From NCBI RefSeq assembly GCF_001645385.1, contig NZ_LVHI01000012.1, forward strand, positions 497,552 to 561,551: a stretch of 64,000 bases of DNA, read 5' to 3'. The notes below the pieces were generated by a model, which worked only from the letters and a program-made list of their open reading frames with translations, was not told the DNA's origin and made no database searches. The DNA is from Rhodococcoides kyotonense (GTDB lineage Bacteria; Actinomycetota; Actinomycetes; Mycobacteriales; Mycobacteriaceae). Position numbers and translations under genes: made by a program. This document shows positions 17,024-26,102 of this stretch, in pieces; position 1 is the first letter of the stretch, and every line of letters begins with the position of its first letter.

Positions 17024-18697
17024 TTATTCGAGCGCCGGATCCTGCGTAGCGTCGGACAGGTCGACGACCAGGTCAGCGCCGGTTCTCTCGGGCAACTGGT
17101 GCGTGACCAGCACCACGGTGCGTTCCGGATCGACGAGCCCGGACCGCGCGTCCAGCAACGCCCGCAGCAGCTGTGCCCCGCCTTGGTCGTCGAGGTGCTC
17201 GGTGGGCTCGTCGAGCAGCAGGACCGGGGCCTCGGACAACAGAGCCCTCGCCAGCAGGATGCGACGACGTTGGCCACCGGAGACTGCGTCGGCGCCTCCG
17301 GCGAGCACCGTGTCGACGCCGTCGGGCACGCTGTCGATCCACTGTCGCAGTCCGACCTTGTCCAGCACCGCACGTGCAGTGTCCGCGTCGACGTCCCCTC
17401 GAACGACCCGCAGGTTCTCCAGGATGGTCGTCTCGAACAAGTGCGCGTCCTCGGCGAAGAACACGGCCCCCGCGGCGTCGACGCGTCCCGCGACGGGTGG
17501 GAGGAGTCCCGCCAGCGTCATCAGCAACGTCGTCTTACCCGCGCCGCTCGGACCGACGACGGCGACGCGGCTGCCCGCGGGAAGGTCGAGATCGATCTGT
17601 CGCGTGACGACGGTCGATTCTGGCCAGCCGCAGTGCAGCCCGACGGCACCGACGCGGTTCTGAAGCCCATCGAGCTGCTGCAGTGGAGTCTGAAGGAATG
17701 ACCCGAATGCCTGCGCAGGTCGGCCTGCGTCGTCGAGCAGCGCCACGATGCGCGACGCCGACAGCCGTGCTCGGGTCAGGGCCGTCGCCGCGGCAGGCAG
17801 CGCCGACGTCGCCTCGAACGCCGCCAGCGGGACCAGCACGATGATCGCGAGGGCCATCGGCGTCATCCCGCCCGGGGCGCCGCCGCTGGGACCGTACAGT
17901 CCGATACCGACGAGCAGCGACCCCAGCACGGACGCGCCGATCGACAGCGGGAGCGCCGCGTCGGCGAATGCTCCGGACGTCGCCGCGCGGTCCTTCGCGC
18001 GTACTGCACGCCGGTTGGCGGCCGACATCTCGTCGAGCGTCTCGGTCAGGCGTCCCGCGACTCGGAGCTCGGCACCGTGGTCGAGCGCACGCACGGCGGC
18101 TTCGGCGAATTCCGAACGCGAACGGACGCCCTCGGACTCGTGGATCGACGCCGATCTCGCAGCCAGTATCGGCGCCAGCACTCCGGCGATCACCAACACA
18201 CCGAACAGGATCGCTGCGGCGCCGATCGACACGAACCCGAGCAGTACGACGGCCGCCACCATCAGGATCGTCGACACCAGAATCGGAACGACGGCCTTGA
18301 CGACGACGTCACCGAGCACGTCCACGTCGGCGCCGGTACGCGTCATCAGATCTCCACGGCGAAGCCCTGCCGCAGCGGCAGGCTGCCCGGACGCCAGACG
18401 CTCGTAGAGCCGTGTGCGCGCCGCCGTCGTGCCCCGCAGGGCCGTGTCGTGCGTCGCGAGCCGTTCGAGGTAGCGGAACACCCCTCGCGAGATGCCGAGG
18501 GCTCGCACCGCGACGACGGCGACGGTCAGGTCCAGTACCGGCGGCATCTGCCAGGCGCGGGTGATGAGCCACGCGGAGACCGCCGCGAGCGTCAGGGCGC
18601 TGCCGAGGGTGGCGACGCCTGCCGCCACCGACAGTGCAACGCGCTTCGGCTCGAGTTCGAGCAACGACGTTGCCCGACGCAGGTCACGGAAGCTCAT
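17024..18697 (-). CDS. cydC: thiol reductant ABC exporter subunit CydC
   Basis: Half of the heterodimeric CydDC ABC exporter, which moves glutathione/cysteine-type thiols (in actinomycetes the substrate is uncertain) and is needed to assemble cytochrome bd. The 557 residues comprise six membrane helices (about 20-300) and a nucleotide-binding domain with Walker A GPSGAGKTT, signature VSGGQRRRILLARAL, Walker B VLLLDEPTEHLD and switch His in LVTHQLPE. It is the last gene of cydA-cydB-cydD-cydC and its start overlaps the end of cydD by 14 bases. Confidence 0.92.
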   Translation of the reverse strand: MSFRDLRRATSLLELEPKRVALSVAAGVATLGSALTLAAVSAWLITRAWQMPPVLDLTVAVVAVRALGISRGVFRYLERLATHDTALRGTTAARTRLYERLASGQPAAAAGLRRGDLMTRTGADVDVLGDVVVKAVVPILVSTILMVAAVVLLGFVSIGAAAILFGVLVIAGVLAPILAARSASIHESEGVRSRSEFAEAAVRALDHGAELRVAGRLTETLDEMSAANRRAVRAKDRAATSGAFADAALPLSIGASVLGSLLVGIGLYGPSGGAPGGMTPMALAIIVLVPLAAFEATSALPAAATALTRARLSASRIVALLDDAGRPAQAFGSFLQTPLQQLDGLQNRVGAVGLHCGWPESTVVTRQIDLDLPAGSRVAVVGPSGAGKTTLLMTLAGLLPPVAGRVDAAGAVFFAEDAHLFETTILENLRVVRGDVDADTARAVLDKVGLRQWIDSVPDGVDTVLAGGADAVSGGQRRRILLARALLSEAPVLLLDEPTEHLDDQGGAQLLRALLDARSGLVDPERTVVLVTHQLPERTGADLVVDLSDATQDPALE

Positions 18698-20354
18698 CGG
18701 ACGTCACCTCCACCACGACGTCGGCGGAGTCCAGCACTGCGCGCCGGTGTCCCACCATCACGACGGTTCTTCCCTGTGCCGCGAGCCGGCGCACCGACGC
18801 GAGCACTGTTCGTTCGCTGTCGGCGTCGAGGTGCGCGGTCGGCTCGTCGAGCAGAACGACGGGCGCCGACGACGTCAGTACCCGTGTCAGGGCCAGCCGT
18901 TGGCGCTGCCCCAGCGACAGACCGAGGCCACCGGTCCCGACGACCGTGTCCCATCCCGACGGCAGTTCGCCCAGCACCGTGTCGAATCCCGTTGCGATGC
19001 ATGCCAGTCGGAGCACTTCCGGATCCGGACGCGCACCGGTGAGAGCGAGATTGTCGTCCAGTGTCCCCGGCAGGATCACCGGATGCTGCGGCAGCCACGC
19101 GACCTGACTCCACCACGAGGGGCTGTCCAACTCCGCGAGATCGACGTCGCCGATCGTGACGTGACCGGACGACGGCGTCGTGAGACCCAGAATCACGTGC
19201 AACGCAGTCGATTTGCCGGATCCGTTCGGGCCGGCGAGCACCGTCACGGCCCCGGGACGGAACGACGCGTTCAGGTCGTGCGGCGCCGACCGATCCCGCG
19301 CGTCGGCCGAGATGCCGGTCAGGGTGATCGTCGCGCCTGCCGCATCGATCGCACGCGTTCCTGCCTGCCGCGCAGGTGCCCGATCGAGCACGGCGAACGC
19401 CTTCACCGATGCCGCCACACCGTCTTCCGCGGCGTGGAACTGCGCGCCGACCCGTCGCAGCGGCACGTACACCTCGGGGGCCAACACGAGTGCGATGATG
19501 CCTGCTTCGAGCGCCATGTCACCGAACACCAGCCGCAGTCCGATGCTGACGGCGACGAGCGCAACACACAGTGTCGCAAGAAGTTCCAGCACCATCGAGG
19601 ACAGGAACGCGATACGTAGCGCTCGCATCGTCGCCCGACGGTGTGCGTCGCCGAGTGCCCTGATGCGTGCAGCCGGTCCACGCTCACGGCCGAGCGCTCG
19701 CAGCGTGGGAAGTCCGGCGATCAGATCCAGCAATTGCGAGGACAGACGCGTCATCGACACGAGCGTCTTCTCCGCCCGTCCCTTCGTCAGCAGCCCGATC
19801 AGGATCATGAAGATCGGGATGAGAGGAAGCGTGAACACGATGATCAGGGCCGATGTCAGATCCTGAAACAGGATGACCAGCAACGTCGCCGGTGTCAACG
19901 TTCCCGCCAGGATCAAGGACGGCACGTAGCCCGTCAGGTACGGCGCGAGGCCGCCGAGCGCCCGCGTCGCGACCGTCGCGACATCGTTGCGCTCCGATGC
20001 GAGCACGCGGGGATCGCCGAGAGACGCGGTGCGGACGACGTCGTTCTCGAGCTCCTCGACGACGCGCGACGCCGCCCGGTGCCCGTAGCGCGACTGCAAC
20101 CAGGTCGCCGCGACGCGAACGACGATGGCGCCGAACAGGATCCACAACCGGGTCGACCACTCCGCAATGGACCGCGCATCGGTGGTGATGACGCCTGCGA
20201 GAACCTCACCGATCATCACCGCCGACACGATGATGCCTGCGGTGTCGACGATCGAGAACAGAACCGTCAGAACGAGATACCGTCGCGCAGACTTCGAGTA
20301 TCGCCACAACCGCGGGTCGATCGGGCCGCGCGACGGCTTCTCGGTGGTGGTCAT
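18684..20354 (-). CDS. cydD: thiol reductant ABC exporter subunit CydD
   Basis: Partner of CydC. The 556-residue protein has an N-terminal membrane domain of six helices and an ATPase domain with Walker A GPNGSGKST, signature LSLGQRQRLALTR (the usual SGGQ replaced by SLGQ, as in many CydD proteins) and Walker B VVLLDEPTAHLD. The ATG at 20354 overlaps the cydB stop (ATGA), which fixes the start; the frame upstream of it is antisense-free but overlaps cydB entirely and is not used. Confidence 0.93.
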   Translation of the reverse strand: MTTTEKPSRGPIDPRLWRYSKSARRYLVLTVLFSIVDTAGIIVSAVMIGEVLAGVITTDARSIAEWSTRLWILFGAIVVRVAATWLQSRYGHRAASRVVEELENDVVRTASLGDPRVLASERNDVATVATRALGGLAPYLTGYVPSLILAGTLTPATLLVILFQDLTSALIIVFTLPLIPIFMILIGLLTKGRAEKTLVSMTRLSSQLLDLIAGLPTLRALGRERGPAARIRALGDAHRRATMRALRIAFLSSMVLELLATLCVALVAVSIGLRLVFGDMALEAGIIALVLAPEVYVPLRRVGAQFHAAEDGVAASVKAFAVLDRAPARQAGTRAIDAAGATITLTGISADARDRSAPHDLNASFRPGAVTVLAGPNGSGKSTALHVILGLTTPSSGHVTIGDVDLAELDSPSWWSQVAWLPQHPVILPGTLDDNLALTGARPDPEVLRLACIATGFDTVLGELPSGWDTVVGTGGLGLSLGQRQRLALTRVLTSSAPVVLLDEPTAHLDADSERTVLASVRRLAAQGRTVVMVGHRRAVLDSADVVVEVTSDELP

Positions 20355-21391
20355 CGCGGCCTGACCGTCAGTCCGATCGACTCCGGGATGTGCGCGGTGG
20401 AGATGCGCTTGCGGAAGACCCAGTACGTCCACGCCTGGTAGCCGATGACGACGGGAGCCACGAATGCGGCCGCCCAGGTCATCACCTTCAACGTGTACGG
20501 GCTCGACGACGCGTTGGCGATGGTCAAGCTGAAGCTCGGGTCCGTCGTCGAGGGCATCACGTTCGGGAACAGCGACCCGAACAGCAGGACCACCACGGCG
20601 ACGACGGCCACCGTCGTGAAGACGAAGGCCCAGCCCTCTCGGACGCGGGCGGTGAGTGCCACGACGGCGATCAGCGAGACCGCGGCGATCGCGACCATGA
20701 TCCACGTCCAACTCTTGCCGTGAGCCAGCTGTGTCCACAGAGCGAATCCGCCGCCGACGACGACGGCCGGAACCGACAGTCGCACAGCCATCTTCACTGC
20801 GTCCTCGCGGACGTCACCCGACGTCTTCAGAGCGATGAAGACGGCACCGTGCAGCGCGAACACCAGGGCCATCGTCGCCCCACCGAGAAGTGCGTACGGC
20901 GACAGCAGGTCGAAGAACCCGGCCGTGACCTTCTTGTTCTCGTCGATGGCCACCCCGTCGACGATGTTCGCGAACGCGACGCCCCACAGGATCGACGGCA
21001 CCCACGAACCGATTCCGATGCCGAGGTCGCACCGACGTCGCCACACCGGGTCGTCGATCTTGCCGCGGTACTCGATCGCGCAGATTCGCAGAATCAACGC
21101 GACGAGGATGAGCAGCAGCGGAAGGTAGAAGCCGCTGAACAGCGTTGCGTACCACTCGGGGAACGCCGCGAACAACGCTCCGCCTGCCGTGATGAGCCAG
21201 ACCTCGTTGCCGTCCCACACCGGTCCGATGGTGTTCAGGACCGCGCGTCGCCGCTTCTCCCCCACCTCGGGATCGGCATGTCGGCCGAAAATCGGCATGA
21301 GCATTCCCACTCCGAAGTCGAAGCCTTCGAGGACGAAGTAGCCGACGAACAGTACTGCGATTGCGACGAACCAGAATTCCTGAAGTCCCAT
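20351..21391 (-). CDS. cydB: cytochrome bd ubiquinol/menaquinol oxidase subunit II
   Basis: Membrane subunit that pairs with CydA in the high-affinity terminal oxidase used at low oxygen. The 346-residue protein begins MGLQEFWFVAIAVLFVGYFVLEGFDFGVGML, the CydB N-terminal signature with the conserved GFDFGVG, and continues with about nine helices; GPVWDGNEVWLITAGGALFAAFPEWYA is also family-typical. It starts 10 bases after cydA and ends in a four-base overlap with cydD. Confidence 0.96.
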   Translation of the reverse strand: MGLQEFWFVAIAVLFVGYFVLEGFDFGVGMLMPIFGRHADPEVGEKRRRAVLNTIGPVWDGNEVWLITAGGALFAAFPEWYATLFSGFYLPLLLILVALILRICAIEYRGKIDDPVWRRRCDLGIGIGSWVPSILWGVAFANIVDGVAIDENKKVTAGFFDLLSPYALLGGATMALVFALHGAVFIALKTSGDVREDAVKMAVRLSVPAVVVGGGFALWTQLAHGKSWTWIMVAIAAVSLIAVVALTARVREGWAFVFTTVAVVAVVVLLFGSLFPNVMPSTTDPSFSLTIANASSSPYTLKVMTWAAAFVAPVVIGYQAWTYWVFRKRISTAHIPESIGLTVRPR

Positions 21392-21401
21392 GATCGTCTC
21401 C

Positions 21402-22859
21402 CTAGTACGCGAACGAAAGCTGGGCGGTGTCGTCGTCGGCGTCGGACTCGTCGACGGCGTGTGGGTGGGCGTCGTGTTCGAGCGGGCCTTCGAGAACGTA
21501 ACGCCTGATCAGGAAGAACCACACGCAGCCGAGCGCGGCGTACAGCAGTGTGAAGGTGGTGAGCGACGCGATCACCAGCGAGACCGGATGATCCGACACA
21601 CCCTGGTCGACGGTGAGTCTGATCTGGTCGATCCCGTTCAGATTCGGTGCGACGACCCAGGGTTGGCGTCCCATCTCGGTGAAGATCCACCCTGCGCTGT
21701 TGGCGAGGAACGGCGTCGGGATCGCCGCCAACGACAGCCACGAGAACCACCGTTGATCAGGTATCCGCCCACCCCGGGTGACCCACAGGCCCGCCAGCGC
21801 GAGGAGCGCAGACCCGGCCGCCAGGCCGATCATCATGCGGAACGCCCAGTACGTGACGAACAGATTCGGACGGTAGTTGCCCGGTCCGAATTGTTGCTCG
21901 TACTGCTCCTGCAACTGGTTGACACCCTGAACTGTTGCGCCGAAGTCGTTTTCGGCGAGGAACGAGGTCAGGCCGGGGATCGAGATAAGATGCTCGACGG
22001 ATTCGCAGTTGTTGTGCGTGCCGACGGTCAGCAACGAGAACGATGCACCGGTTTCGGTGTTGCACAACGATTCCGCCGACGCCATCTTCATCGGCTGCTG
22101 CTCGAACATGAGCTTGCCCTGGACGTCGCCGGTGACGGCGAGCGCAACGCCCGCAATGATCATGACGACGAACGACATCCGCGCTGCAGGACGGAACATG
22201 TTCCGCGAGTCGACGTCTCGATTCCTACGCGCCTCGCGGACCATCCACCACCCCGAGATGCCTGCGACGAACGTCGCCGCGGTCAGGAATGCGCCTGCCA
22301 CCGCGTGCGGGAATGCGGCGAGCGCCGTGCTGTTGGTCAGCAGCTCCCAGATACTCGTCAGTTCGGCGCGACCGGTCTCGGGGTTGTAGATCGCCCCGAC
22401 GGGATGCTGCATCCACGAGTTCGCGGCGATGATGAAGAAGGCCGAAGCGTTGACACCGATCGCGACGAGCCAGATCGTCGCCAGGTGAACCACTTTGGGC
22501 AACCTGCCCCAGCCGAAGATCCACAGTCCGAGGAACGTGGATTCGAGGAAGAACGCGACCAGACCTTCGAGCGCGAGTGGCGCACCGAACACGTCGCCGA
22601 CGAAGCGAGAGTACTCACTCCAGTTCATTCCGAACTGGAACTCCTGGACGATGCCGGTAGCGACGCCCAGCGCGAAGTTGATCAGGAACAGCTTGCCGAA
22701 GAACTTGGTGAGCCGATACCAGGAATCCTTCTTGGTGACGACCCACATCGTCTGCATCGCGGCAACGATGGGCGCCAGACCGATGGTCAGCGGAACAAGG
22801 ATGAAGTGGTAGACAGTCGTGATTCCGAACTGCCACCTCGAGACGTCCAAGGCGTCCAT
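21402..22859 (-). CDS. cydA: cytochrome bd oxidase subunit I
   Basis: Catalytic subunit that binds hemes b558, b595 and d and oxidises quinol. The 485 residues start MDALDVSRWQFGITTVYHF; His18 corresponds to the b595/d ligand of E. coli CydA. A second heme His is in AFPHAVAGAFLTA, and the b558 Met is in YWAFRMMIGL. The GRQPWVV motif of the quinol side is present. The Q-loop is of the short kind. I chose ATG at 22859 over an upstream in-frame start at 22907, which would read through a 5'UTR hairpin. Upstream lies a 20-bp palindrome (22936-22955), a likely operator. Confidence 0.95.
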   Translation of the reverse strand: MDALDVSRWQFGITTVYHFILVPLTIGLAPIVAAMQTMWVVTKKDSWYRLTKFFGKLFLINFALGVATGIVQEFQFGMNWSEYSRFVGDVFGAPLALEGLVAFFLESTFLGLWIFGWGRLPKVVHLATIWLVAIGVNASAFFIIAANSWMQHPVGAIYNPETGRAELTSIWELLTNSTALAAFPHAVAGAFLTAATFVAGISGWWMVREARRNRDVDSRNMFRPAARMSFVVMIIAGVALAVTGDVQGKLMFEQQPMKMASAESLCNTETGASFSLLTVGTHNNCESVEHLISIPGLTSFLAENDFGATVQGVNQLQEQYEQQFGPGNYRPNLFVTYWAFRMMIGLAAGSALLALAGLWVTRGGRIPDQRWFSWLSLAAIPTPFLANSAGWIFTEMGRQPWVVAPNLNGIDQIRLTVDQGVSDHPVSLVIASLTTFTLLYAALGCVWFFLIRRYVLEGPLEHDAHPHAVDESDADDDTAQLSFAY

Positions 22860-22882
22860 GAGCAACTCCGAACTCGCGGGAG

Positions 22883-22955
22883 GGCAACAACGCTGTTGCC
22901 GCTGCACAAGAGGCTTGCCGCAGCGAGTTCGAATGTACTACTACGCGTAGTAGTA
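22883..22955 (-). promoter_or_regulatory. cydA control region: 20-bp perfect palindrome plus 5'UTR hairpin
   Basis: TACTACTACGCGTAGTAGTA (22936-22955) is a perfect palindrome between the pabC-like stop and cydA. Its TACTAC/GTAGTA half-sites recall operators of BlaI/CopY-family winged-helix repressors in actinobacteria; this assignment is inference. A second inverted repeat, GGCAACA/TGTTGCC (22883-22900), would form a hairpin in the 5'UTR. A -10-like TAGTAC overlaps the palindrome's edge. Confidence 0.6.
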
Positions 22956-22957
22956 GC

Positions 22958-23836
22958 TCAAGAGTCGGCGGCCTCGGCGTCGGCCGTTTCGACGGCCGTG
23001 TCGACCATGGAACGGACGTCCTCGGCGATCTCCGGGACACCCAGTTTCACTCCGTTCAGCGTCACGACACGAGCCGCGAGCGTGATGGACGAGACGAGCC
23101 AAACACCATCGGCCGCAACGAGATCCGCGGGGTAGACATCCGCCCGCTCGCAGGTGAACCCCTTGCCCTCCGCGACCCGAAACAACGCGTCGACGGTGGT
23201 ACCCGCGAGGATGCCGTGCTCGGCCGGCGGTGTGACGAGAGTCTTACCGCGCGCGAGCACGACGGTCGACCGCGGGCCCTCGAGAACGCGTCCTTCGCTG
23301 CTCGTGTAGACGACGTCGTCGGCACCCATGCGGGCCGCGTGCCGTAGAGCCGCCATGTTCGTCGCGTACGACAGCGTCTTGGCGCCCATCAACTGCCACG
23401 GGGCGTCGGCCGCGAAATCCACCGAATAGCCGCGCGCGAGGGTGATCGCGGACACCCCCTCCGAGCGAGCTTTCGCCACCCGCGCGTGCACGGGGCCGAC
23501 AGTCGCGAAACCTGTCGGGTCGCCGCCGCTCTCGCGGCCACGGCTCAGCACCAGCCGCAGCGCACCTTCGTCCGTGGACAGCGACGACCATTCGTCGACG
23601 GCCTGCGCGACGAGCAGACGCCACTCGTCGAGGTCGGGTGCGGGCAGGTCGAGTGCCGCTGCCGACGCCGTCAACCTGGCCAGATGGGCTTCGACGCCAC
23701 AGGGCGCCCCGCCGCGCACGAGGAGTGTTTCGAATATTCCGTCCCCTCGAACGACCGCGAGGTCGTCGGCACACAGAAGCGGAGCGTCCGCGTCGTGAAC
23801 TTGCCCGTCGAGGGTGACTACTACGCGTTCCGACAT
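22958..23836 (-). CDS. pabC: class IV aminotransferase, aminodeoxychorismate lyase-like
   Basis: PLP-dependent fold-type IV enzyme, either 4-amino-4-deoxychorismate lyase for folate synthesis or a related D-/branched-chain aminotransferase. The 292 residues include the N-terminal DGIFETLLVRGG, the catalytic Lys in the strand MGAKTLSYATNMAALRHA, and TSSEGRVLEGPRSTVVLARG with EG-x-x-S/T phosphate contacts. It is the Rv0812 position homologue. It is divergent from ygfZ, with only 44 bases between start codons, so their promoters overlap. Confidence 0.8.
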   Translation of the reverse strand: MSERVVVTLDGQVHDADAPLLCADDLAVVRGDGIFETLLVRGGAPCGVEAHLARLTASAAALDLPAPDLDEWRLLVAQAVDEWSSLSTDEGALRLVLSRGRESGGDPTGFATVGPVHARVAKARSEGVSAITLARGYSVDFAADAPWQLMGAKTLSYATNMAALRHAARMGADDVVYTSSEGRVLEGPRSTVVLARGKTLVTPPAEHGILAGTTVDALFRVAEGKGFTCERADVYPADLVAADGVWLVSSITLAARVVTLNGVKLGVPEIAEDVRSMVDTAVETADAEAADS

Positions 23837-23880
23837 GGAGGCAGCTTAGCCACGCGGGTCGTGCTCCTACTATGGAGAAC

Positions 23881-25002
23881 GTGTCCGATACCGTCGCGAT
23901 CCCACCGAGCCCTCTGCTCACTCTCCCCGACGCAGTGCCTTCTCCCGAAGATTCGCCCGACCATGCTGTGGCGTGGCACTACGGCAACCCGTTCGGCGAG
24001 CAACGCGACGCGGCGACAGGCGCGGCCGTCGTCGATCGATCACACCGCTTCGTCATCGCCATCGCGGGCGACGAACGGTTGACCTGGCTCGACACCATCT
24101 CCAGTCAGCTCGTGAAGACCTTGGCCGACGGCACCTCCGCCGAAAATCTGTCTCTCGACGTCAACGGCCGCGTCGAGCATCACTTCGTGCAGACCGACCT
24201 GGACGGCGTCACCTGGATCGACACCGAGGCCGCCTCGGGACCGGCGTTGCTCGCGTTCTTGAAGAAGATGGTGTTCTGGTCCAAGGCCGAACCACGCGAC
24301 GGCAGCGAACTGGCCGTCCTGAGCCTCCTGGGTCCTACTGCCGCCACGGTGCTCGAGGCCGTCGGTGCACCTGTCCCGGACGGCATCTACGACGCGGTCG
24401 CCCTCGACGGCGGCGGGTTCGTGCGCCGCATGCCGTGGCCGGGCGAGAACGCGTTCGACCTGCTGGTCCCCCGGGCCTCGTCGACGACCTGGTTCACGTC
24501 GTTGCGCGACGCGGGTGCCACCCCGGCCGGCACGTGGACGTTCGACGCGCTGCGCGTCGAATCGCTACGCCCCAGGATCGGGATGGACACCGACGAGAAG
24601 ACGATCCCGCACGAGGTGCGCTGGATCGGCGGTGTCACCGAGCACGGCGCGGTGCATCTGGACAAGGGCTGCTATCGCGGGCAGGAGACCGTCGCGCGCG
24701 TCCACAATCTCGGCCGGCCACCTCGCCATCTCGTGTTGCTGCATCTCGACGGGTCCGCCGACGGGCGTCCCGTCACCGGCGACGACGTCACTGCCGGAGG
24801 GCGAGCCGTCGGACGTCTGGGTACCGTCGTCGATCACTTCGAATTGGGCCCGATCGCTCTCGCGCTTCTCAAGCGCACCATTCCCGTGGACACCGAACTC
24901 GTCGCGGGCCCGTGTGCCGCGTCGATCGATCCCGACTCGGTGCCCAGTTACGACGACGTACAGGCAGGCCGTGCGGCCGTCGATCGCCTTCGCGGCCGAT
25001 GA
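23881..25002 (+). CDS. ygfZ: YgfZ/GcvT-family folate-binding protein
   Basis: Tetrahydrofolate-binding protein of the YgfZ/IBA57 type, which helps assemble or repair certain Fe-S enzymes. The 373 residues carry the family motif K-G-C-Y-x-G-Q-E (DKGCYRGQETVAR, near 262-270) and the GcvT-like folds before and after it. The start is the GTG at 23881: a -10 TACTAT (23868-23873) lies exactly seven bases upstream, so the message is leaderless; an in-frame ATG at 23872 overlaps the -10 itself and is rejected. It overlaps the MOSC gene by four bases. Homologue by position of Rv0811c. Confidence 0.88.
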   Translation: MSDTVAIPPSPLLTLPDAVPSPEDSPDHAVAWHYGNPFGEQRDAATGAAVVDRSHRFVIAIAGDERLTWLDTISSQLVKTLADGTSAENLSLDVNGRVEHHFVQTDLDGVTWIDTEAASGPALLAFLKKMVFWSKAEPRDGSELAVLSLLGPTAATVLEAVGAPVPDGIYDAVALDGGGFVRRMPWPGENAFDLLVPRASSTTWFTSLRDAGATPAGTWTFDALRVESLRPRIGMDTDEKTIPHEVRWIGGVTEHGAVHLDKGCYRGQETVARVHNLGRPPRHLVLLHLDGSADGRPVTGDDVTAGGRAVGRLGTVVDHFELGPIALALLKRTIPVDTELVAGPCAASIDPDSVPSYDDVQAGRAAVDRLRGR

Positions 25003-25637
25003 CCGGCCGGATCGAAGCCGTCTGCGTCGTGCACGCGGACGTTCCCTTCGGGCGTCGCGCAGTCGTGGATTCGGCGATCGACAAACGGCCCGCAGTCGGC
25101 CCCGTCGACGTCGGGGAGCACGGTCTGTCGGGTGACTACAGCCGTGACACGAAGTTCCACGGTGGCGGCGATCAGGCCCTCTACGCGTACGACGAGAGCG
25201 AGGCCGCGCGCTGGGCGTCGGAACTGAATCGCGACGTCCCGGCCGGCTGGTTCGGCGAGAACCTGCGGACGTCGGGCGTGGCCGTCACCGACGCCGTGAT
25301 CGGATCGCGGTGGCGGGTCGGCACGACGCTGCTCGAAGTGACCATTCCCAGGCGCCCGTGCGGCACCTTCGCCCGGTGGGTCGACGAGCCCCGTTGGGTC
25401 CGACGGTTCACCGAACGCGGTGACGTCGGCGCGTATCTGAGGGTGATCGAGACCGGCGTGTTGACTGCAGGTGACGCGGTCGTCGTCGAGGACGTGCCTG
25501 CACACGGCGTCACGGTGAGACACCTCTTCGAGGGCACCGATGTCGACGGCCTGACGCGACTTCTGGAGTCGCCGAACCTTGCGACGAAGGTCGAACGCGA
25601 CGTCAGAGCGGCATTGGGCGTCGGATCCAAATCGTGA
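24999..25637 (+). CDS. MOSC-domain protein (YiiM-like)
   Basis: MOSC domains bind a sulfur or molybdenum-cofactor-linked group through a conserved Cys. The 212-residue protein has GDYSRDTKFHGGGDQALYAYD, the G-D-x-x-x-D-x-x-x-H-G-G-x-D motif of YiiM-type proteins, GWFGENLRTSG, and the conserved Cys in RRPCGTFARW. Related E. coli YiiM reduces N-hydroxylated bases as a partner in molybdenum enzymes; substrate here is unknown. The ATG overlaps the ygfZ stop (ATGA), so the two are translationally coupled. Confidence 0.85.
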   Translation: MTGRIEAVCVVHADVPFGRRAVVDSAIDKRPAVGPVDVGEHGLSGDYSRDTKFHGGGDQALYAYDESEAARWASELNRDVPAGWFGENLRTSGVAVTDAVIGSRWRVGTTLLEVTIPRRPCGTFARWVDEPRWVRRFTERGDVGAYLRVIETGVLTAGDAVVVEDVPAHGVTVRHLFEGTDVDGLTRLLESPNLATKVERDVRAALGVGSKS

Positions 25638-25838
25638 TCCTTACCCGGCCTCACGACGTTTATGCTGGTAGTTACCGTGCAGACACATTCTGAGATGAAG
25701 CGAACAGGCGCCATACGGAGTCCGTATGAGCATCTGAGCCATTCGCGCGCTAGAGTGTGTGCCAGGAAGAAATACCAAATCTAACGGGGCGCCCAAATTT
25801 CCCCAGGCCGCCCCGCAAGTCCGCGAGGGGGCAACGCC

Positions 25839-26036
25839 ATGGGCCGAGGCAGGGCTAAGGCAAAGCAGACAAAGGTCGCTCGTGAGCTGAAGTACAGCTC
25901 GCCGACAACCGACTTGGAGAGTCTGCAAAGAGAGCTCTCCGGTCATTCGTCCAACTCCCATCGTGGCGGCATCACCTCGGACTCGGATGGATATTCCCGA
26001 GTCGAGGAAGACGAGTACGAGGACTGGCGACGCTGA
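25839..26036 (+). CDS. DUF3073 small protein
   Basis: Conserved actinobacterial protein of 65 residues: basic N-terminus (MGRGRAKAKQTKVARELKY), polar middle and very acidic end (SRVEEDEYEDWRR). No enzyme motif is present; the charge segregation suggests binding to nucleic acid or ribosome, but this is not known. A -10-like TAGAGT is at about 25751, giving an 80-base 5'UTR with a GGGGCG/CGCCCC hairpin before GAGGGGGCAACGCC and the ATG. Same place as Rv0810c. It is followed by a strong bidirectional terminator. Confidence 0.85.
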   Translation: MGRGRAKAKQTKVARELKYSSPTTDLESLQRELSGHSSNSHRGGITSDSDGYSRVEEDEYEDWRR

Positions 26037-26050
26037 ACAGCGATACATGA

Positions 26051-26089
26051 CAAGTGAGGGGGAGCCGCACTGCGGCTCCCCCTCACTTG
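26051..26089. terminator. bidirectional terminator between DUF3073 gene and purM
   Basis: Perfect 19-bp inverted repeat (CAAGTGAGGGGGAGCCGCA and its complement) around a single base, between convergent stops. T-rich bases follow on the + strand (TTGTTCTCGTCGTTTCT). Confidence 0.88.
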
Positions 26090-26102
26090 TTCTCGTCGTT
26101 TC

